A stretch of DNA of 64,000 nucleotides, taken from Pseudomaricurvus sp033283175 (GTDB lineage: Bacteria; Pseudomonadota; Gammaproteobacteria; Pseudomonadales; Cellvibrionaceae). A program made the position numbers and the translations under genes. The notes beneath the pieces were generated by a model. That model ran no database searches and was not told where the DNA came from. It worked only from the letters and a program-made list of their open reading frames with translations. Within the stretch, counting starts at the first letter, position 1, and each line of letters begins with the position of its first letter. This document shows, piece after piece, positions 18,247 to 27,140 of the stretch. Location of the stretch: positions 248,001 to 312,000 of the forward strand of contig JAWMQM010000002.1 of assembly GCA_033283175.1 (NCBI GenBank), in the 5' to 3' direction.

Positions 18247-18900
18247 ATGCGTATCATCTTGTTGGGCGCCCCTGGTGCCGGTAAAGGTACTCAGGCCAAG
18301 TTCATCACTGAAAAGTACGGCATCCCGCAAATTTCAACGGGTGATATGCTGCGTGCCGCGGTTAAAGCCGGCACCCCTCTGGGCCTGCAAGCCAAAGACG
18401 TCATGGCCTCCGGTGGCCTGGTATCCGACGACCTGATTATTGCGCTGGTAAAAGAGCGTATTGCCGAGGCCGATTGTGCCAACGGTTTCCTGTTTGATGG
18501 CTTCCCACGCACCATTCCGCAGGCGGAAGCGATGTTGGATGCCGGCGTGGATATTGACCGCGTACTCGAAATCAATGTTGACGATGAAGAGATTGTCAGT
18601 CGCATGAGCGGTCGTCGTGTGCACCCCGGTTCCGGCCGCACTTACCACGTCATCCACAACCCCCCAAAAGTGGAAGGCAAGGATGATGAAACCGGAGAAG
18701 AGCTGATCCAGCGCGAAGACGACCTGGAAGAGACCGTACGTAAGCGTTTGTCCGTTTATCACGAGCAGACCAAACCATTGGTTGGTTTCTATCAGAAGCT
18801 GGCAGAGCAGGATGGTGTGAATACCCGTTATGCGCGTGTTGAAGGGGTCGGTGACCTCTCCGAAATCAAGAGTCGTGTACTGGCGGTACTGGAAGGCTGA
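18247..18900 (+). CDS. adk: adenylate kinase
   Basis: Adk interconverts ATP plus AMP with two ADP. The 217-residue protein has the P-loop GAPGAGKGTQA, the AMP-binding segment STGDMLRAAV, DGFPRTIPQA, and a long LID domain (GRRVHPGSGRTYHVIHNPPK onward). The LID lacks the four-cysteine zinc set, as expected for gammaproteobacteria. The ATG at 18247 has AGGAG nine bases upstream and gives the standard length, although the frame is open further back. A strong intrinsic terminator follows. Confidence 0.97.
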   Translation: MRIILLGAPGAGKGTQAKFITEKYGIPQISTGDMLRAAVKAGTPLGLQAKDVMASGGLVSDDLIIALVKERIAEADCANGFLFDGFPRTIPQAEAMLDAGVDIDRVLEINVDDEEIVSRMSGRRVHPGSGRTYHVIHNPPKVEGKDDETGEELIQREDDLEETVRKRLSVYHEQTKPLVGFYQKLAEQDGVNTRYARVEGVGDLSEIKSRVLAVLEG

Positions 18901-18917
18901 GCAATCAACCGGATTTG

Positions 18918-18948
18918 AGAAAAATGGGCCCATCGGGCCCATTTTTTT
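18918..18948 (+). terminator. intrinsic terminator of adk
   Basis: A GC-rich hairpin (aaatgggccc, loop atc, gggcccattt) with A residues before it and a run of seven T after it lies 18 bases past the adk stop codon. Confidence 0.9.
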
Positions 18949-19823
18949 GCCTGCGATTTGCTGTGATCCGGCGGAAGGGGCGGGTGCCGGCAGTGAACGG
19001 GTTAGCCGGTGAGCCCTGACTGGCAGAACGCCATTCACAGGTGTTTTGTTTGTTTGACCTGTAACCGGTTGTTTGTGGGTGTCTCTACGTACCTGTCGTC
19101 AGCAGCCTATCCCGCCTTTTTTCTGTCATATATTGATTCCGGTAGAGCAAATAACCGCTTGAGCTGTTTGTCCCGCTTTGTTCGTCATTGCCTGCCGGCG
19201 CAATTGGCGGAAGTTGAAAAGGTGGGCTTAATCGCAAGCCTGGTGATTGGCAGAGGTGAGGATTGTTTGAATTGGGCGGTTGGCCGTTATTTGGATTTTT
19301 AACGGTAAGCCGGATTACGGGGATAAGGTGTAATAACGGAGCAGTCTCTGTAAAAGGAAGTCAGACTATATAAAAGGAAGCATGATCCGCTATTAATGAG
19401 AGTGGTTTGTGGGTAATTCAGCGGGGCGCTCAGGTGACAGCTTGCGGTAAATCTAAATTCCGCGATTGGTGTCCGCGATGCGCAAAACGGATTTGATAAA
19501 TGGCTGGGGATGACTCGAGCGAGGGATCTGTTTGTGGATGATTAAGATTGAAGTTGAGGTCGCAATAGTACTTTTTTAAAAAGAACGAAAAAATTGCCAC
19601 GCGCATTTTTTTGAAGCTGAACAGTAGGAATCCAGACTGAAAACAAAATAAATCAGCTTTTTTATCAAAAAAGTACCCGTTTTTTCTGAAAACAAACTGT
19701 TTAAGGGTGCAAAAGTAAAGTTTTTTAAATAATATTCTTGCAAACGTCATTGGCGTTGACTATTAGTGCTATGTTTAGTGTGTTAGTGGATACGCATCTT
19801 TTAATGTCGAGGAGAACAGAAAG
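18949..19823. other. 875-base gene-poor, increasingly AT-rich region
   Basis: I see no convincing gene here. A 97-codon frame at 19009-19302 has no ribosome site and an odd composition. From about 19540 to 19750 the DNA is strongly AT-rich with many A and T tracts. Two arms, gtactttttt at 19568-19577 and aaaaaagtac at 19667-19676, are exact inverted repeats. It may be a curved upstream activating region for the histone-H1-like gene. Confidence 0.5.
19738..19766 (+). promoter_or_regulatory. candidate promoter of the histone-H1-like gene
   Basis: The hexamers ttgcaa (19738-19743) and tattag (19761-19766) are separated by exactly 17 bases and each matches four of six consensus positions. The AT-rich tract directly upstream could act as an UP element. 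The gene starts 58 bases later. Confidence 0.45.
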
Positions 19824-20654
19824 ATGGCAAGAGTAGCGAAAGCGAAAGCGAAAAAGGCCCCGGCCAAGCGTCGCCCTGCAGCGAAAAAAGTTGCGGTTTC
19901 TGCCGATGGAGCAGCTGTTAAAAAAGCTCAGGAAGCTCTGCTGAAACTGCAGAAAGAAATGGGTGCGGTCTCCAAGGAGCAAGCAGCAGCCCGTAAAAAG
20001 GCAGTGGCTGCAAAAACCAAAGCCTCCAAAAGCAAAAAAGCCATGGACAAGCGTGCTGCAGAATCTGCCGGCAAAGCTGTTGCCAAGGCATCCGATAAAC
20101 TGAAAGATCTGAAAGGCAAGGCTGCCGACGCCAAACTGGCCCTGGTTAAAGCCAAGAGTGTTGCCTCAGCGAAAGCTGCCAAGGACGCTGCTATCGCCAA
20201 GGCTGCTGCCATGGAAAAAACCCTGGCAACCAAGGCTGAAGCAGATCTGGCCAAGGCTGTAAAAGCGTTCGAAGCCAAGTGGAAGAAGCAGCGTGCTGCT
20301 GCGGACGCCAAAAAAGTGGCCACTGCCAAGAAAAAGGCCGTTGCCAAGGCTTCCATGACCGCCAAGAAAGCTGCAGCCAAGGCGAAAGCCGCGGAGAAGA
20401 AAGCCGCTGTTAAAGCCAAGGCGATAGCCAAAAAGGCAGCCGTTAAAGCCAAAGCTGCAGCGAAAAAAGCTGCTGCCAAAGCCAAGGTAGCTGAAAAACG
20501 CGCTGCGGCCCGTGCCAAAGCCGCTGAAAAGCGTGCCGCAGCCAAGGTTAAGGCAGCAGCCAAGAAGGCTGTAGCCAAGACCAAGCGTAAAGCAGCACCC
20601 AAGAAGCGCAAGGCTAAGGCAAAAGCCAAGGCTGCCCCTAAAGCAGCTTCCTGA
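19824..20654 (+). CDS. lysine/alanine-rich histone-H1-like protein (AlgP-like)
   Basis: The 276-residue product is almost entirely Ala and Lys. Residues 1-30 are basic, a middle section (about 30-165) is heptad-like and probably helical, and the C-terminal third repeats short units such as AKKAAVKAKA and AEKRAAAK, as in eukaryotic histone H1 tails and Pseudomonas AlgP. Such proteins bind DNA non-specifically; AlgP was linked to alginate-gene control. GAGGAG lies nine bases before the ATG. Low-complexity repeats make exact length prone to change between strains. It is monocistronic, with a terminator after it. Confidence 0.85.
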   Translation: MARVAKAKAKKAPAKRRPAAKKVAVSADGAAVKKAQEALLKLQKEMGAVSKEQAAARKKAVAAKTKASKSKKAMDKRAAESAGKAVAKASDKLKDLKGKAADAKLALVKAKSVASAKAAKDAAIAKAAAMEKTLATKAEADLAKAVKAFEAKWKKQRAAADAKKVATAKKKAVAKASMTAKKAAAKAKAAEKKAAVKAKAIAKKAAVKAKAAAKKAAAKAKVAEKRAAARAKAAEKRAAAKVKAAAKKAVAKTKRKAAPKKRKAKAKAKAAPKAAS

Positions 20655-20690
20655 ACAGCGGTAGCGGCTCACTGAGCCGCCTGTGCTGAG

Positions 20691-20732
20691 AAAATCCCCC
20701 GCCGGTGTGCTACACCGCCGGGGGATTTTTTT
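20691..20732 (+). terminator. intrinsic terminator after the H1-like gene
   Basis: Arms cccccg and cggggg, then ggtgt and acacc around a gct loop, form a strong hairpin with a small internal loop. It is preceded by AAAA and followed by a run of seven T, 37 bases beyond the stop codon. Confidence 0.88.
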
Positions 20733-20805
20733 GTCTTCTGTTTTCACCTGCCAAAATCTGCGAAAATGCCCCGCATTTCTGTCCTGAAGGTGAGGTTGAC
20801 GCCGA

Positions 20806-21513
20806 ATGTCCACAATTCTGGCAATGGATACCAGCAGTGAGGGGTGCTCCGTCGCCATCCTGCACGCCGGTATCGTCAGCGCAAAGTACATGGCCGCCCC
20901 GCGCCAACACACCCAGTTGCTGTTACCCATGGTGGACGAAATGCTGTCCTCGGCAGGACTTACCCTGAATCAGGTGGATGCCATCGCCTATGGTCGTGGT
21001 CCCGGTTCCTTTACCGGTCTGCGAATCTGTCTGGGCATCGCGCAGGGATTGGGTTTTGCCGCTGAGCGTCAACTGGTGGGCGTATCCAGTTTGGGAACCA
21101 TGGCTTGTGAAGCGGTTATCCGGCATCGACTGCAACCCGGGGACCAGCTATTGGTGGTCATTGATGCCCGTATGGATGAGGTCTATTGGTGCCTGTATGA
21201 GGTAACCGTGGATGGTATCGACGCGATAACAGAGGAGGCGTTAAGCCCACCGCAAGTCGTCGCGGAGCATATGCAAAATGGCCCGTCACTGGCGTTGAAG
21301 GTGGGCAGCGGCTGTCACTACCAGCCGCTGGCCGCAATGGAATCCTCGGTGACAGACCCGGATTTGCAACCCAAAGCTGAATTTATGCTGGGATTGGCCG
21401 GGTCTGCGTTGTCCCGCGGAGAGGCGGTTGCGGCTGAGCAGGCCAGGTTGACTTACCTGCGTGACAGTGTGGCATGGCAAAAGCGCGAACGTATCCGTAA
21501 TACGCGGGATTAA
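20806..21513 (+). CDS. tsaB: tRNA threonylcarbamoyladenosine synthesis protein TsaB
   Basis: TsaB is the inactive-kinase-fold partner of TsaD in making t6A at position 37 of ANN-decoding tRNAs. The 235 residues start ILAMDTSSEGCSVAI and contain GRGPGSFTGLRICLGIAQGL, the hallmark of the family. Twenty-one bases separate it from uppP on the same strand. GAGG is ten bases before the ATG. No defects are seen. Confidence 0.93.
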   Translation: MSTILAMDTSSEGCSVAILHAGIVSAKYMAAPRQHTQLLLPMVDEMLSSAGLTLNQVDAIAYGRGPGSFTGLRICLGIAQGLGFAAERQLVGVSSLGTMACEAVIRHRLQPGDQLLVVIDARMDEVYWCLYEVTVDGIDAITEEALSPPQVVAEHMQNGPSLALKVGSGCHYQPLAAMESSVTDPDLQPKAEFMLGLAGSALSRGEAVAAEQARLTYLRDSVAWQKRERIRNTRD

Positions 21514-21534
21514 TTAAGGATTGTTGCAGTTTAT

Positions 21535-22329
21535 ATGGATAACTTTCAGCTGGTTTTGCTCGCCCTTATCCAGGGGTTGACCGAATTTCTCCCTATCTCC
21601 AGTTCTGCCCACCTGATTCTTCCGGCCCAATTGTTTGGTTGGCAGGATCAGGGCCTGGCATTCGATGTGGCTGTGCACGTAGGCTCTTTAATCGCGGTGG
21701 TGGGCTATTTTCATCGCGATCTGTGGCAGCTGCTCAAAGCCTGGCTCGCTAGCCTGAAGGGGCACGCCAGCGATGACAGTCGCCTTGCCTGGCAGGTGTT
21801 GTGGGCAACAGTTCCAGCTGGATTGGCTGGCCTGGTGTTTGATGATTTCATTGAAACTCACCTGCGCAGTATCCTGGTGATTGCGGCTACCACCATTATT
21901 TTCGGCGTATTGCTGGGACTGGCTGATTGGCGCGGTACACGTACAACCAGCATGGCACGCATGAGCTGGAAACAGGCCATTTTGATCGGCATCTCACAGG
22001 CCCTAGCCCTGATTCCCGGTACGTCACGCTCCGGGGTTACCATGACCACGGCCCTGGCACTGGGGCTGAGCCGGCAGGCCGCCGCGCGGTTTTCGTTTTT
22101 ACTCTCTGTGCCGCTCATTGCCCTCAGCGGCGGTTACAAAGCCGTTGGGCTGCTCGAACATTCCGGCGTGGACTGGTCAACGCTGGCCTGGGGGGTCGCC
22201 CTGGCGGCGATCAGTGCGGCAGCCTGTATCCACCTGTTTCTGGCATGGATTGATCGCATTGGCATGTGGCCGTTCGTGGTCTATCGCCTGTTGTTGGGAG
22301 TCATCTTGTTGTTGATAGCCTGGGGCTGA
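21535..22329 (+). CDS. uppP: undecaprenyl-diphosphate phosphatase UppP
   Basis: UppP (BacA) dephosphorylates undecaprenyl diphosphate so the lipid carrier can be reused for cell-wall synthesis. The 264-residue protein is very hydrophobic, with about seven or eight membrane segments, and has both family motifs: GLTEFLPISSSAHL near the N-terminus and ALIPGTSRSGVTMT in the second half. It is in the inner membrane. It shares a strand and close spacing with tsaB. Confidence 0.95.
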   Translation: MDNFQLVLLALIQGLTEFLPISSSAHLILPAQLFGWQDQGLAFDVAVHVGSLIAVVGYFHRDLWQLLKAWLASLKGHASDDSRLAWQVLWATVPAGLAGLVFDDFIETHLRSILVIAATTIIFGVLLGLADWRGTRTTSMARMSWKQAILIGISQALALIPGTSRSGVTMTTALALGLSRQAAARFSFLLSVPLIALSGGYKAVGLLEHSGVDWSTLAWGVALAAISAAACIHLFLAWIDRIGMWPFVVYRLLLGVILLLIAWG

Positions 22330-22424
22330 TCACCGGGAGATATACCCCGGGGGCGCACGCAGTAAGACAAGCGGGCATTTGCCGTATGGACAAGTTGCTG
22401 ACAAGACTAAAGGAGCATGCAGGT

Positions 22425-23306
22425 ATGCAGAAGGTAACGTTTATTGGCCTGGGTGTGATGGGCTTTCCCATGGCGGGGCACCTGGCCCGCGCCGGTTACC
22501 CGGTGTCAGTCTTCAACCGCTCTTCCGCAAAGGCCGCAGAGTGGCTGTCTGTTTACAGCGGCAGCTCTGCGCCGACGCCTGCGGCGGCTGCGGCCGAAGC
22601 CGATGTGGTGATCACCTGTGTTGGTGCAGACAAGGATCTGCGCGAAGTACTGCTGGGCGCTGATGGCGCCATGACCCATGCGCGCAGCGGTACGGTATTT
22701 GTTGACCACACCACCGCATCGGCGGACATCGCTCGTGAAATGCGCGAGCAGGCGCTGGCCAGGGGGTGCGAGTTTATTGACGCTCCGGTATCCGGAGGCC
22801 AGCAGGGGGCCGAACGGGGTTCCCTGACCATCATGGCGGGTGGTGACGCCGGGGCATTTGCTGTGGTTAAGGCGCTGTTGTCGGTCTATGCCCGTGAAGT
22901 GCAACTGCTGGGCGCTTCGGGGAGCGGACAGCTCTGTAAAATGGTGAATCAGATCTGCATCGCAGGCTTGCTGCAGGGGTTGGCCGAGGGGCTCAATTTT
23001 GCCAATCGTGCCGGCCTGGATGCAGAGCAGGTGGTGGCTGTGATATCGCAGGGGGCGGCGCAATCCTGGCAGATGCAAAATCGCTATGTCACCATGCTGG
23101 CTGGCCAATACGACCACGGCTTTGCGGTGGATTGGATGCGTAAGGATCTCTCCCTGGCGCTGCAGGAGGCAAACAACAACGGTGCGGCACTGCCGGTGAC
23201 AGCACTGGTGGATCAGTTTTACAGTGATGTACAGCGTCTTGGTGGAAGGCGTTGGGATACATCCAGCCTGCTGGCTCGCCTGCAGGCGTTGCAACACGAG
23301 GAATAA
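22425..23306 (+). CDS. NAD(P)-dependent beta-hydroxyacid dehydrogenase
   Basis: This 293-residue enzyme belongs to the 3-hydroxyisobutyrate/tartronate-semialdehyde reductase family. The N-terminal Rossmann motif is IGLGVMGFPMAGHLAR, the substrate loop is FIDAPVSGGQQGAERG and the catalytic lysine lies in GQLCKMVNQ. The exact substrate cannot be read. AAAGGAG nine bases before the ATG at 22425 fixes the start; the frame is open upstream into uppP but that is coincidental. It is followed by apeB after 12 bases, suggesting an operon. Confidence 0.88.
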   Translation: MQKVTFIGLGVMGFPMAGHLARAGYPVSVFNRSSAKAAEWLSVYSGSSAPTPAAAAAEADVVITCVGADKDLREVLLGADGAMTHARSGTVFVDHTTASADIAREMREQALARGCEFIDAPVSGGQQGAERGSLTIMAGGDAGAFAVVKALLSVYAREVQLLGASGSGQLCKMVNQICIAGLLQGLAEGLNFANRAGLDAEQVVAVISQGAAQSWQMQNRYVTMLAGQYDHGFAVDWMRKDLSLALQEANNNGAALPVTALVDQFYSDVQRLGGRRWDTSSLLARLQALQHEE

Positions 23307-23318
23307 AGGGGCTTTACC

Positions 23319-24641
23319 ATGACTACGCCATTAAGTGCGGCGGATTTTCAGACTCAACTGCTCGATTTTCTTGACGCATCACCCACACCCTTTCACGCCG
23401 TCGCAAGTCTCGCGGCCATTCTGGATAAGGCTGGCTTTGTACGGCTGAAGGAGTCAGATAATTGGGCCATGCAGCCCGGTGGGCGCTATTACGTTACCCG
23501 CAATGACTCCTCTATTATCGGTTTTGTGTATGGCACAGACGGTCAGCCTGCCGATGGTGTTCGCATGGTGGGTGCCCATACCGACAGCCCCTGCCTGCGG
23601 GTTAAACCCAATCCCGAACTGGTGTCCCAGGGCTACTATCAGTTGGGTGTGGAGACCTACGGTGGCGTGTTGCTGAATCCCTGGTTTGACCGCGACCTGT
23701 CGCTGGCCGGACGGGTCACCTACCGCACCGACACCGGTGAGCTGCGCAGTGCCATGATCGACTTCAAGCGTGCCGTGGCGGTTATTCCGAGCCTGGCAAT
23801 CCATCTCAACCGCGATGCCAATCGTGGGCAGGAGATCAACGCCCAGACCGATATCCCACCGGTGCTGATGCAGGTGGAGCAGGACGCGAAGCCGGATTTC
23901 CGTGACATCGTGGTACAGCAGATGCAGGCCCAGGGTATCAAGGGTATTGGTCAGGTACTGGACTACGAGCTGAGTTTCTACGACACCCAGCCGGCTGCAG
24001 TGATCGGGTTGCAGCAGGAGTTTATTGCCAGCGCGCGCCTCGACAACCTGCTCAGCTGTTTTATTGGTGTGCAGGCCTTGCTGGGAGCTGACGGTTCCCA
24101 GTCAGTACTGCTGGTGTGTAACGATCACGAAGAGGTGGGCAGCCGTTCCGCCTGCGGTGCGCAGGGGCCGATGCTGGCGGATTTCCTGGCGAGGCTGCTG
24201 CCGGATACCGAGCAGCGTCTGCGCGCTGTGCGCCGGTCGCTGATGATCTCCGCCGACAACGCTCACGGTGTGCACCCCAATTTCGCAGCCAAACACGATG
24301 GCAATCATGGCCCCCTGCTGAACAAGGGACCGGTCATCAAGGTGAATTCCAACCAGAGTTACGCCACCAACAGTGAATCCGCAGCGGTGTTCCGCCACTG
24401 TTGTGAGCAGGCTGGCGTAGCGGTGCAGAGCTTTGTGACACGCACGGATATGGGTTGTGGCAGTACTATCGGTCCCATCACGTCAGCACAGGTGGGCGTG
24501 CTGACCCTGGATGTGGGTGTGCCCACCTTTGCCATGCATTCCATCCGTGAGTTGGCCGGTAGCAGTGATGCCCATGGCATGTACCGGGTAATGAGCTACT
24601 TTTTTCAGGCAACCGGGAATCTGTTGCCCGTCTCGCAGTGA
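23319..24641 (+). CDS. apeB: M18-family aspartyl aminopeptidase
   Basis: This is a cytosolic two-metal aminopeptidase that removes N-terminal acidic or other residues. The 440-residue protein has the metal ligands of the M18 family: His in GAHTDSPCLRVKPN, Asp in ARLDNLLSCF, the Glu pair in NDHEEVGSRSACGAQGP, and late DMGCGSTIGP. SADNAHGVHPNF is another family block. The gene symbol follows the usual gammaproteobacterial name. It probably shares a transcript with the dehydrogenase upstream. Confidence 0.92.
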   Translation: MTTPLSAADFQTQLLDFLDASPTPFHAVASLAAILDKAGFVRLKESDNWAMQPGGRYYVTRNDSSIIGFVYGTDGQPADGVRMVGAHTDSPCLRVKPNPELVSQGYYQLGVETYGGVLLNPWFDRDLSLAGRVTYRTDTGELRSAMIDFKRAVAVIPSLAIHLNRDANRGQEINAQTDIPPVLMQVEQDAKPDFRDIVVQQMQAQGIKGIGQVLDYELSFYDTQPAAVIGLQQEFIASARLDNLLSCFIGVQALLGADGSQSVLLVCNDHEEVGSRSACGAQGPMLADFLARLLPDTEQRLRAVRRSLMISADNAHGVHPNFAAKHDGNHGPLLNKGPVIKVNSNQSYATNSESAAVFRHCCEQAGVAVQSFVTRTDMGCGSTIGPITSAQVGVLTLDVGVPTFAMHSIRELAGSSDAHGMYRVMSYFFQATGNLLPVSQ

Positions 24642-24757
24642 TTGTGGTCACAGCGCTCCCTGATCACCCGGTGTAGACTGGCCCGCAGTCAAGAAACCAT
24701 CGATTATTGTCGCTCACCTGATCGGGGAGCGCACTGTTGTTCAAGGAGCCTGATACC

Positions 24758-25852
24758 GTGACTGCCGTTGCCCCGGATGCTGCAACCCTCAGATTTTTAC
24801 AGCAGCTGAGCCCGTTTGACAGCATGGGGCGCACTTACCTGCGGCAGCTCGGCGATCATGTTGCGGTGCAGGAGGTGGAAAAGGGCACTCTGCTGTTCAA
24901 GCGTGGCAAATCCTTGCCCAGCCTCTACTACCTGCTGAACGGTTCTGTGGAGCTGGTGAATGCGCAGTTCAACAGCGAGACGGTAGAGGCCGGTGACGAG
25001 CGCAGCCGCCGGGCACTGAACGACGTAACGCCCACAGCTGTCTCCGCCCGGGCGCTGGAGCCGTTACGGGTGCTGCTGGTGGATGCCGCATTCCTCGACC
25101 TGGCCATGGCCTGGAGCGAGAGTGCCAGCGGCGATAAGACGGCCGTTGGCAACCCGGAGACCGGCGATGAGCTGGACGGCTTCAATCTTGAAGACGCCCA
25201 TGTAGAGGTTTCAGAGGAGTTTCACGACTGGATGTCGGGGCTGCTGGCCTCACCACTGTTTCAAAAAATCCCGCCGGCCAATATCTCCCAGGCAATCTCC
25301 CGGTTTGAAGCCATAGACGTAACTCCTGGTCAGTCGATCGTACGTGAAGGCGAAGCGGGTGACTTTTTCTACGTAATTGATAAGGGACGGGCGCTGGTGC
25401 GGAATATCGCCGGGACTCTGCAGCTTACCCTGAAACCTGGGCAGTTTTTTGGTGAGGAAGCGCTGGTGGCGGAATCACCACGCAATGCCACGGTTACCAT
25501 GCTCACCGAAGGCACCCTTATGCGTCTCAGCAAGGCTGACTTCAGCGAGTTGATGCACGAGCCGGTGCAGAAGCGGATTACCGCCAGGGAGCTCGGTACT
25601 TTGGGTGCGGAGCTGCAAATCATCGATGTGCGGATGCCGTTCGAGTACCGCACCTGTCATGTACCCAAGAGTGTCAACATTCCACTGTCCGCGGTGCGAC
25701 GCAAACTTGCCGATCTGCCAGCCAGCGGTCGTTATGTCATTACGGATGATGGCGGCTGTCGCAGTCGTCTCGCCGCCTGGCTCTTCTGCCAGGCGGGTCT
25801 TGAGACAAGTCTGCTGGTAGGGGCGGAAAGGCTCTACCCCGGTCAGGCATGA
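24758..25852 (+). CDS. cyclic-nucleotide-binding-fold and rhodanese protein
   Basis: The protein (364 residues from the GTG at 24758, chosen because AGGAG lies nine bases upstream) has a first, divergent cNMP-fold domain (about residues 10-75), a second clearer one (about 160-270, with PGQSIVREGEAGDFFYVIDK and LKPGQFFGEEALVAESPRNA) and a C-terminal rhodanese domain (about 285-355) with active-site cysteine in DDGGCRSRLA. The second domain keeps the GE and R-x-A features of ligand binding. A sulfur-transfer or sensing role is possible; the target is unknown. Its stop overlaps the next start by four bases, so the two are co-translated. Confidence 0.85.
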   Translation: MTAVAPDAATLRFLQQLSPFDSMGRTYLRQLGDHVAVQEVEKGTLLFKRGKSLPSLYYLLNGSVELVNAQFNSETVEAGDERSRRALNDVTPTAVSARALEPLRVLLVDAAFLDLAMAWSESASGDKTAVGNPETGDELDGFNLEDAHVEVSEEFHDWMSGLLASPLFQKIPPANISQAISRFEAIDVTPGQSIVREGEAGDFFYVIDKGRALVRNIAGTLQLTLKPGQFFGEEALVAESPRNATVTMLTEGTLMRLSKADFSELMHEPVQKRITARELGTLGAELQIIDVRMPFEYRTCHVPKSVNIPLSAVRRKLADLPASGRYVITDDGGCRSRLAAWLFCQAGLETSLLVGAERLYPGQA

Positions 25853-27006
25853 CACGCCGGGTACTGCTGCTCTCCGCCTATGACGCAGAAAGTCATCGCT
25901 ATTGGCGGCGCGGGCTGGTAGAGGCCTTCCCCGAGTGGCATTGGCAGGAGCTGACCCTGCCGGCACGCTATTTCAGCTGGCGCATCCGCGGTAACAGCCT
26001 CAGTTGGGCCTTCAGCGAGCGCGAATTGCTCGAACAACCCTACGATCTGTTGATTGCCACCTCCATGACCGATCTTGCCGCGCTGCGGGGTTTCGTGCCG
26101 CAGCTGGCGGCAATCCCCACGCTGGTCTACTTCCACGAAAACCAGTTTGCCTATCCGGTTACCGATAACGCCCGTGCCGATGTGGCGCCGCAGATTGGCA
26201 ATCTCTACACCGCGTTGTGCGCTGACCGGGTGGTCTTTAATTCGGCCTGGAATCGTGAGACGTTTCTTGATGGCGTGCGCAAGCTGCTGCAAAAGCTGCC
26301 CGATCAGGTGCCAGCAGGATTGCCGGAGCGCCTGACCGAGCGCAGTTGTGTGTTGCCGGTGCCGCTGAGGCCGGTCCCGCAGAACGAGGTCCTGCAGAAA
26401 GAGGTCCCGCTGATAGAGGCGCAGGCAGCGGGCGGGGTCGACTGGCGGGATGAGGGCAAGGCCTGCCGTTTGGTATGGGTAGCCCGTTGGGAGTACGACA
26501 AGGGGCCGGGGTTACTGCTGCAAATAGTCCGGCAGCTGCAACGGCGTCAGGTTGAATTCCGCCTGTGCCTGTTGGGGCAGCAGTTTCGCCAGCAACCGAC
26601 GGAGTTTGCCGAGGTGTGTACCCTTGCCGGGGATCACCTGGTGCAGGCTGGCTATGAGCCCGACGTCCATCGCTACCGCGCCTGGCTTGCCTCCGCGGAT
26701 GTGGTTCTCTCAACCGCAGAGCATGAGTTTCAGGGCATTGCTGTGCAGGAGGCCATTGCCGCTGGTTGCCTGCCGCTGTTACCCGATCGCCTCGCCTATC
26801 CGGAGTGGGTGGATGGGGCGTTTCTCTATCCGGTTGAGGGGCTGGTCCTTGAACAGCAGGCTGCAGCGGCGGTGGACAGGTTACTGGCACTGACAGCTCC
26901 GGGCGCGACAGTACAGGCGCCCGATGCGACGCAATGGCTCTGGCGCCAACAAAAGCACGCTTACCAGCAGGTATTTGACCAGCTGCTGGTCAGTGACTCC
27001 GTTTGA
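25849..27006 (+). CDS. tRNA-queuosine glycosyltransferase-like protein (DUF3524/QTMAN family)
   Basis: The 385-residue protein matches the glycosyltransferase family of tRNA-queuosine alpha-mannosyltransferase (GTDC1/QTMAN): a distinctive N-terminal DUF3524 domain with LLLSAYDAESHRYWRRGL, YFSWRIRGN and VYFHENQFAYPV, then a GT-B C-terminal domain with VWVARWEYDKGP and VLSTAEHEFQGIAVQEAIAAGC. It is expected to add a sugar to queuosine-34 of a tRNA, here by family analogy only. Between the two domains is a short pentapeptide repeat. It overlaps the upstream cNMP/rhodanese gene by ATGA. Confidence 0.8.
   Translation: MTRRVLLLSAYDAESHRYWRRGLVEAFPEWHWQELTLPARYFSWRIRGNSLSWAFSERELLEQPYDLLIATSMTDLAALRGFVPQLAAIPTLVYFHENQFAYPVTDNARADVAPQIGNLYTALCADRVVFNSAWNRETFLDGVRKLLQKLPDQVPAGLPERLTERSCVLPVPLRPVPQNEVLQKEVPLIEAQAAGGVDWRDEGKACRLVWVARWEYDKGPGLLLQIVRQLQRRQVEFRLCLLGQQFRQQPTEFAEVCTLAGDHLVQAGYEPDVHRYRAWLASADVVLSTAEHEFQGIAVQEAIAAGCLPLLPDRLAYPEWVDGAFLYPVEGLVLEQQAAAAVDRLLALTAPGATVQAPDATQWLWRQQKHAYQQVFDQLLVSDSV
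26356..26415 (+). repeat. 15-bp tandem repeat in the glycosyltransferase linker
   Basis: Four consecutive 15-base units (starting at 26356, 26371, 26386 and 26401) encode PVPLR, PVPQN, EVLQK and EVPLI. The last three share ggtcc-gc/tgc spacing closely. The array lies in the linker between the two glycosyltransferase domains and keeps the reading frame, so copy number could vary without loss of function. Confidence 0.7.
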
Positions 27007-27140
27007 GTCGTGCGGGCTGAGCAACTGTCTGGCCTGAGTCAGCCGCCCCTTGTATGATACCGGCCTCTGAACACAGACGAATATGACGCGGTACCCGTCT
27101 ACCAGAGGGTGCCGTCAGGTAAAGGCTTTTGGAAACAGTT

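Noticed and set aside
19009..19302. 97-codon frame in the gene-poor region after adk
   Set aside because: It has no ribosome site, an odd cysteine- and leucine-rich composition and no known pattern; I treat the region as non-coding.
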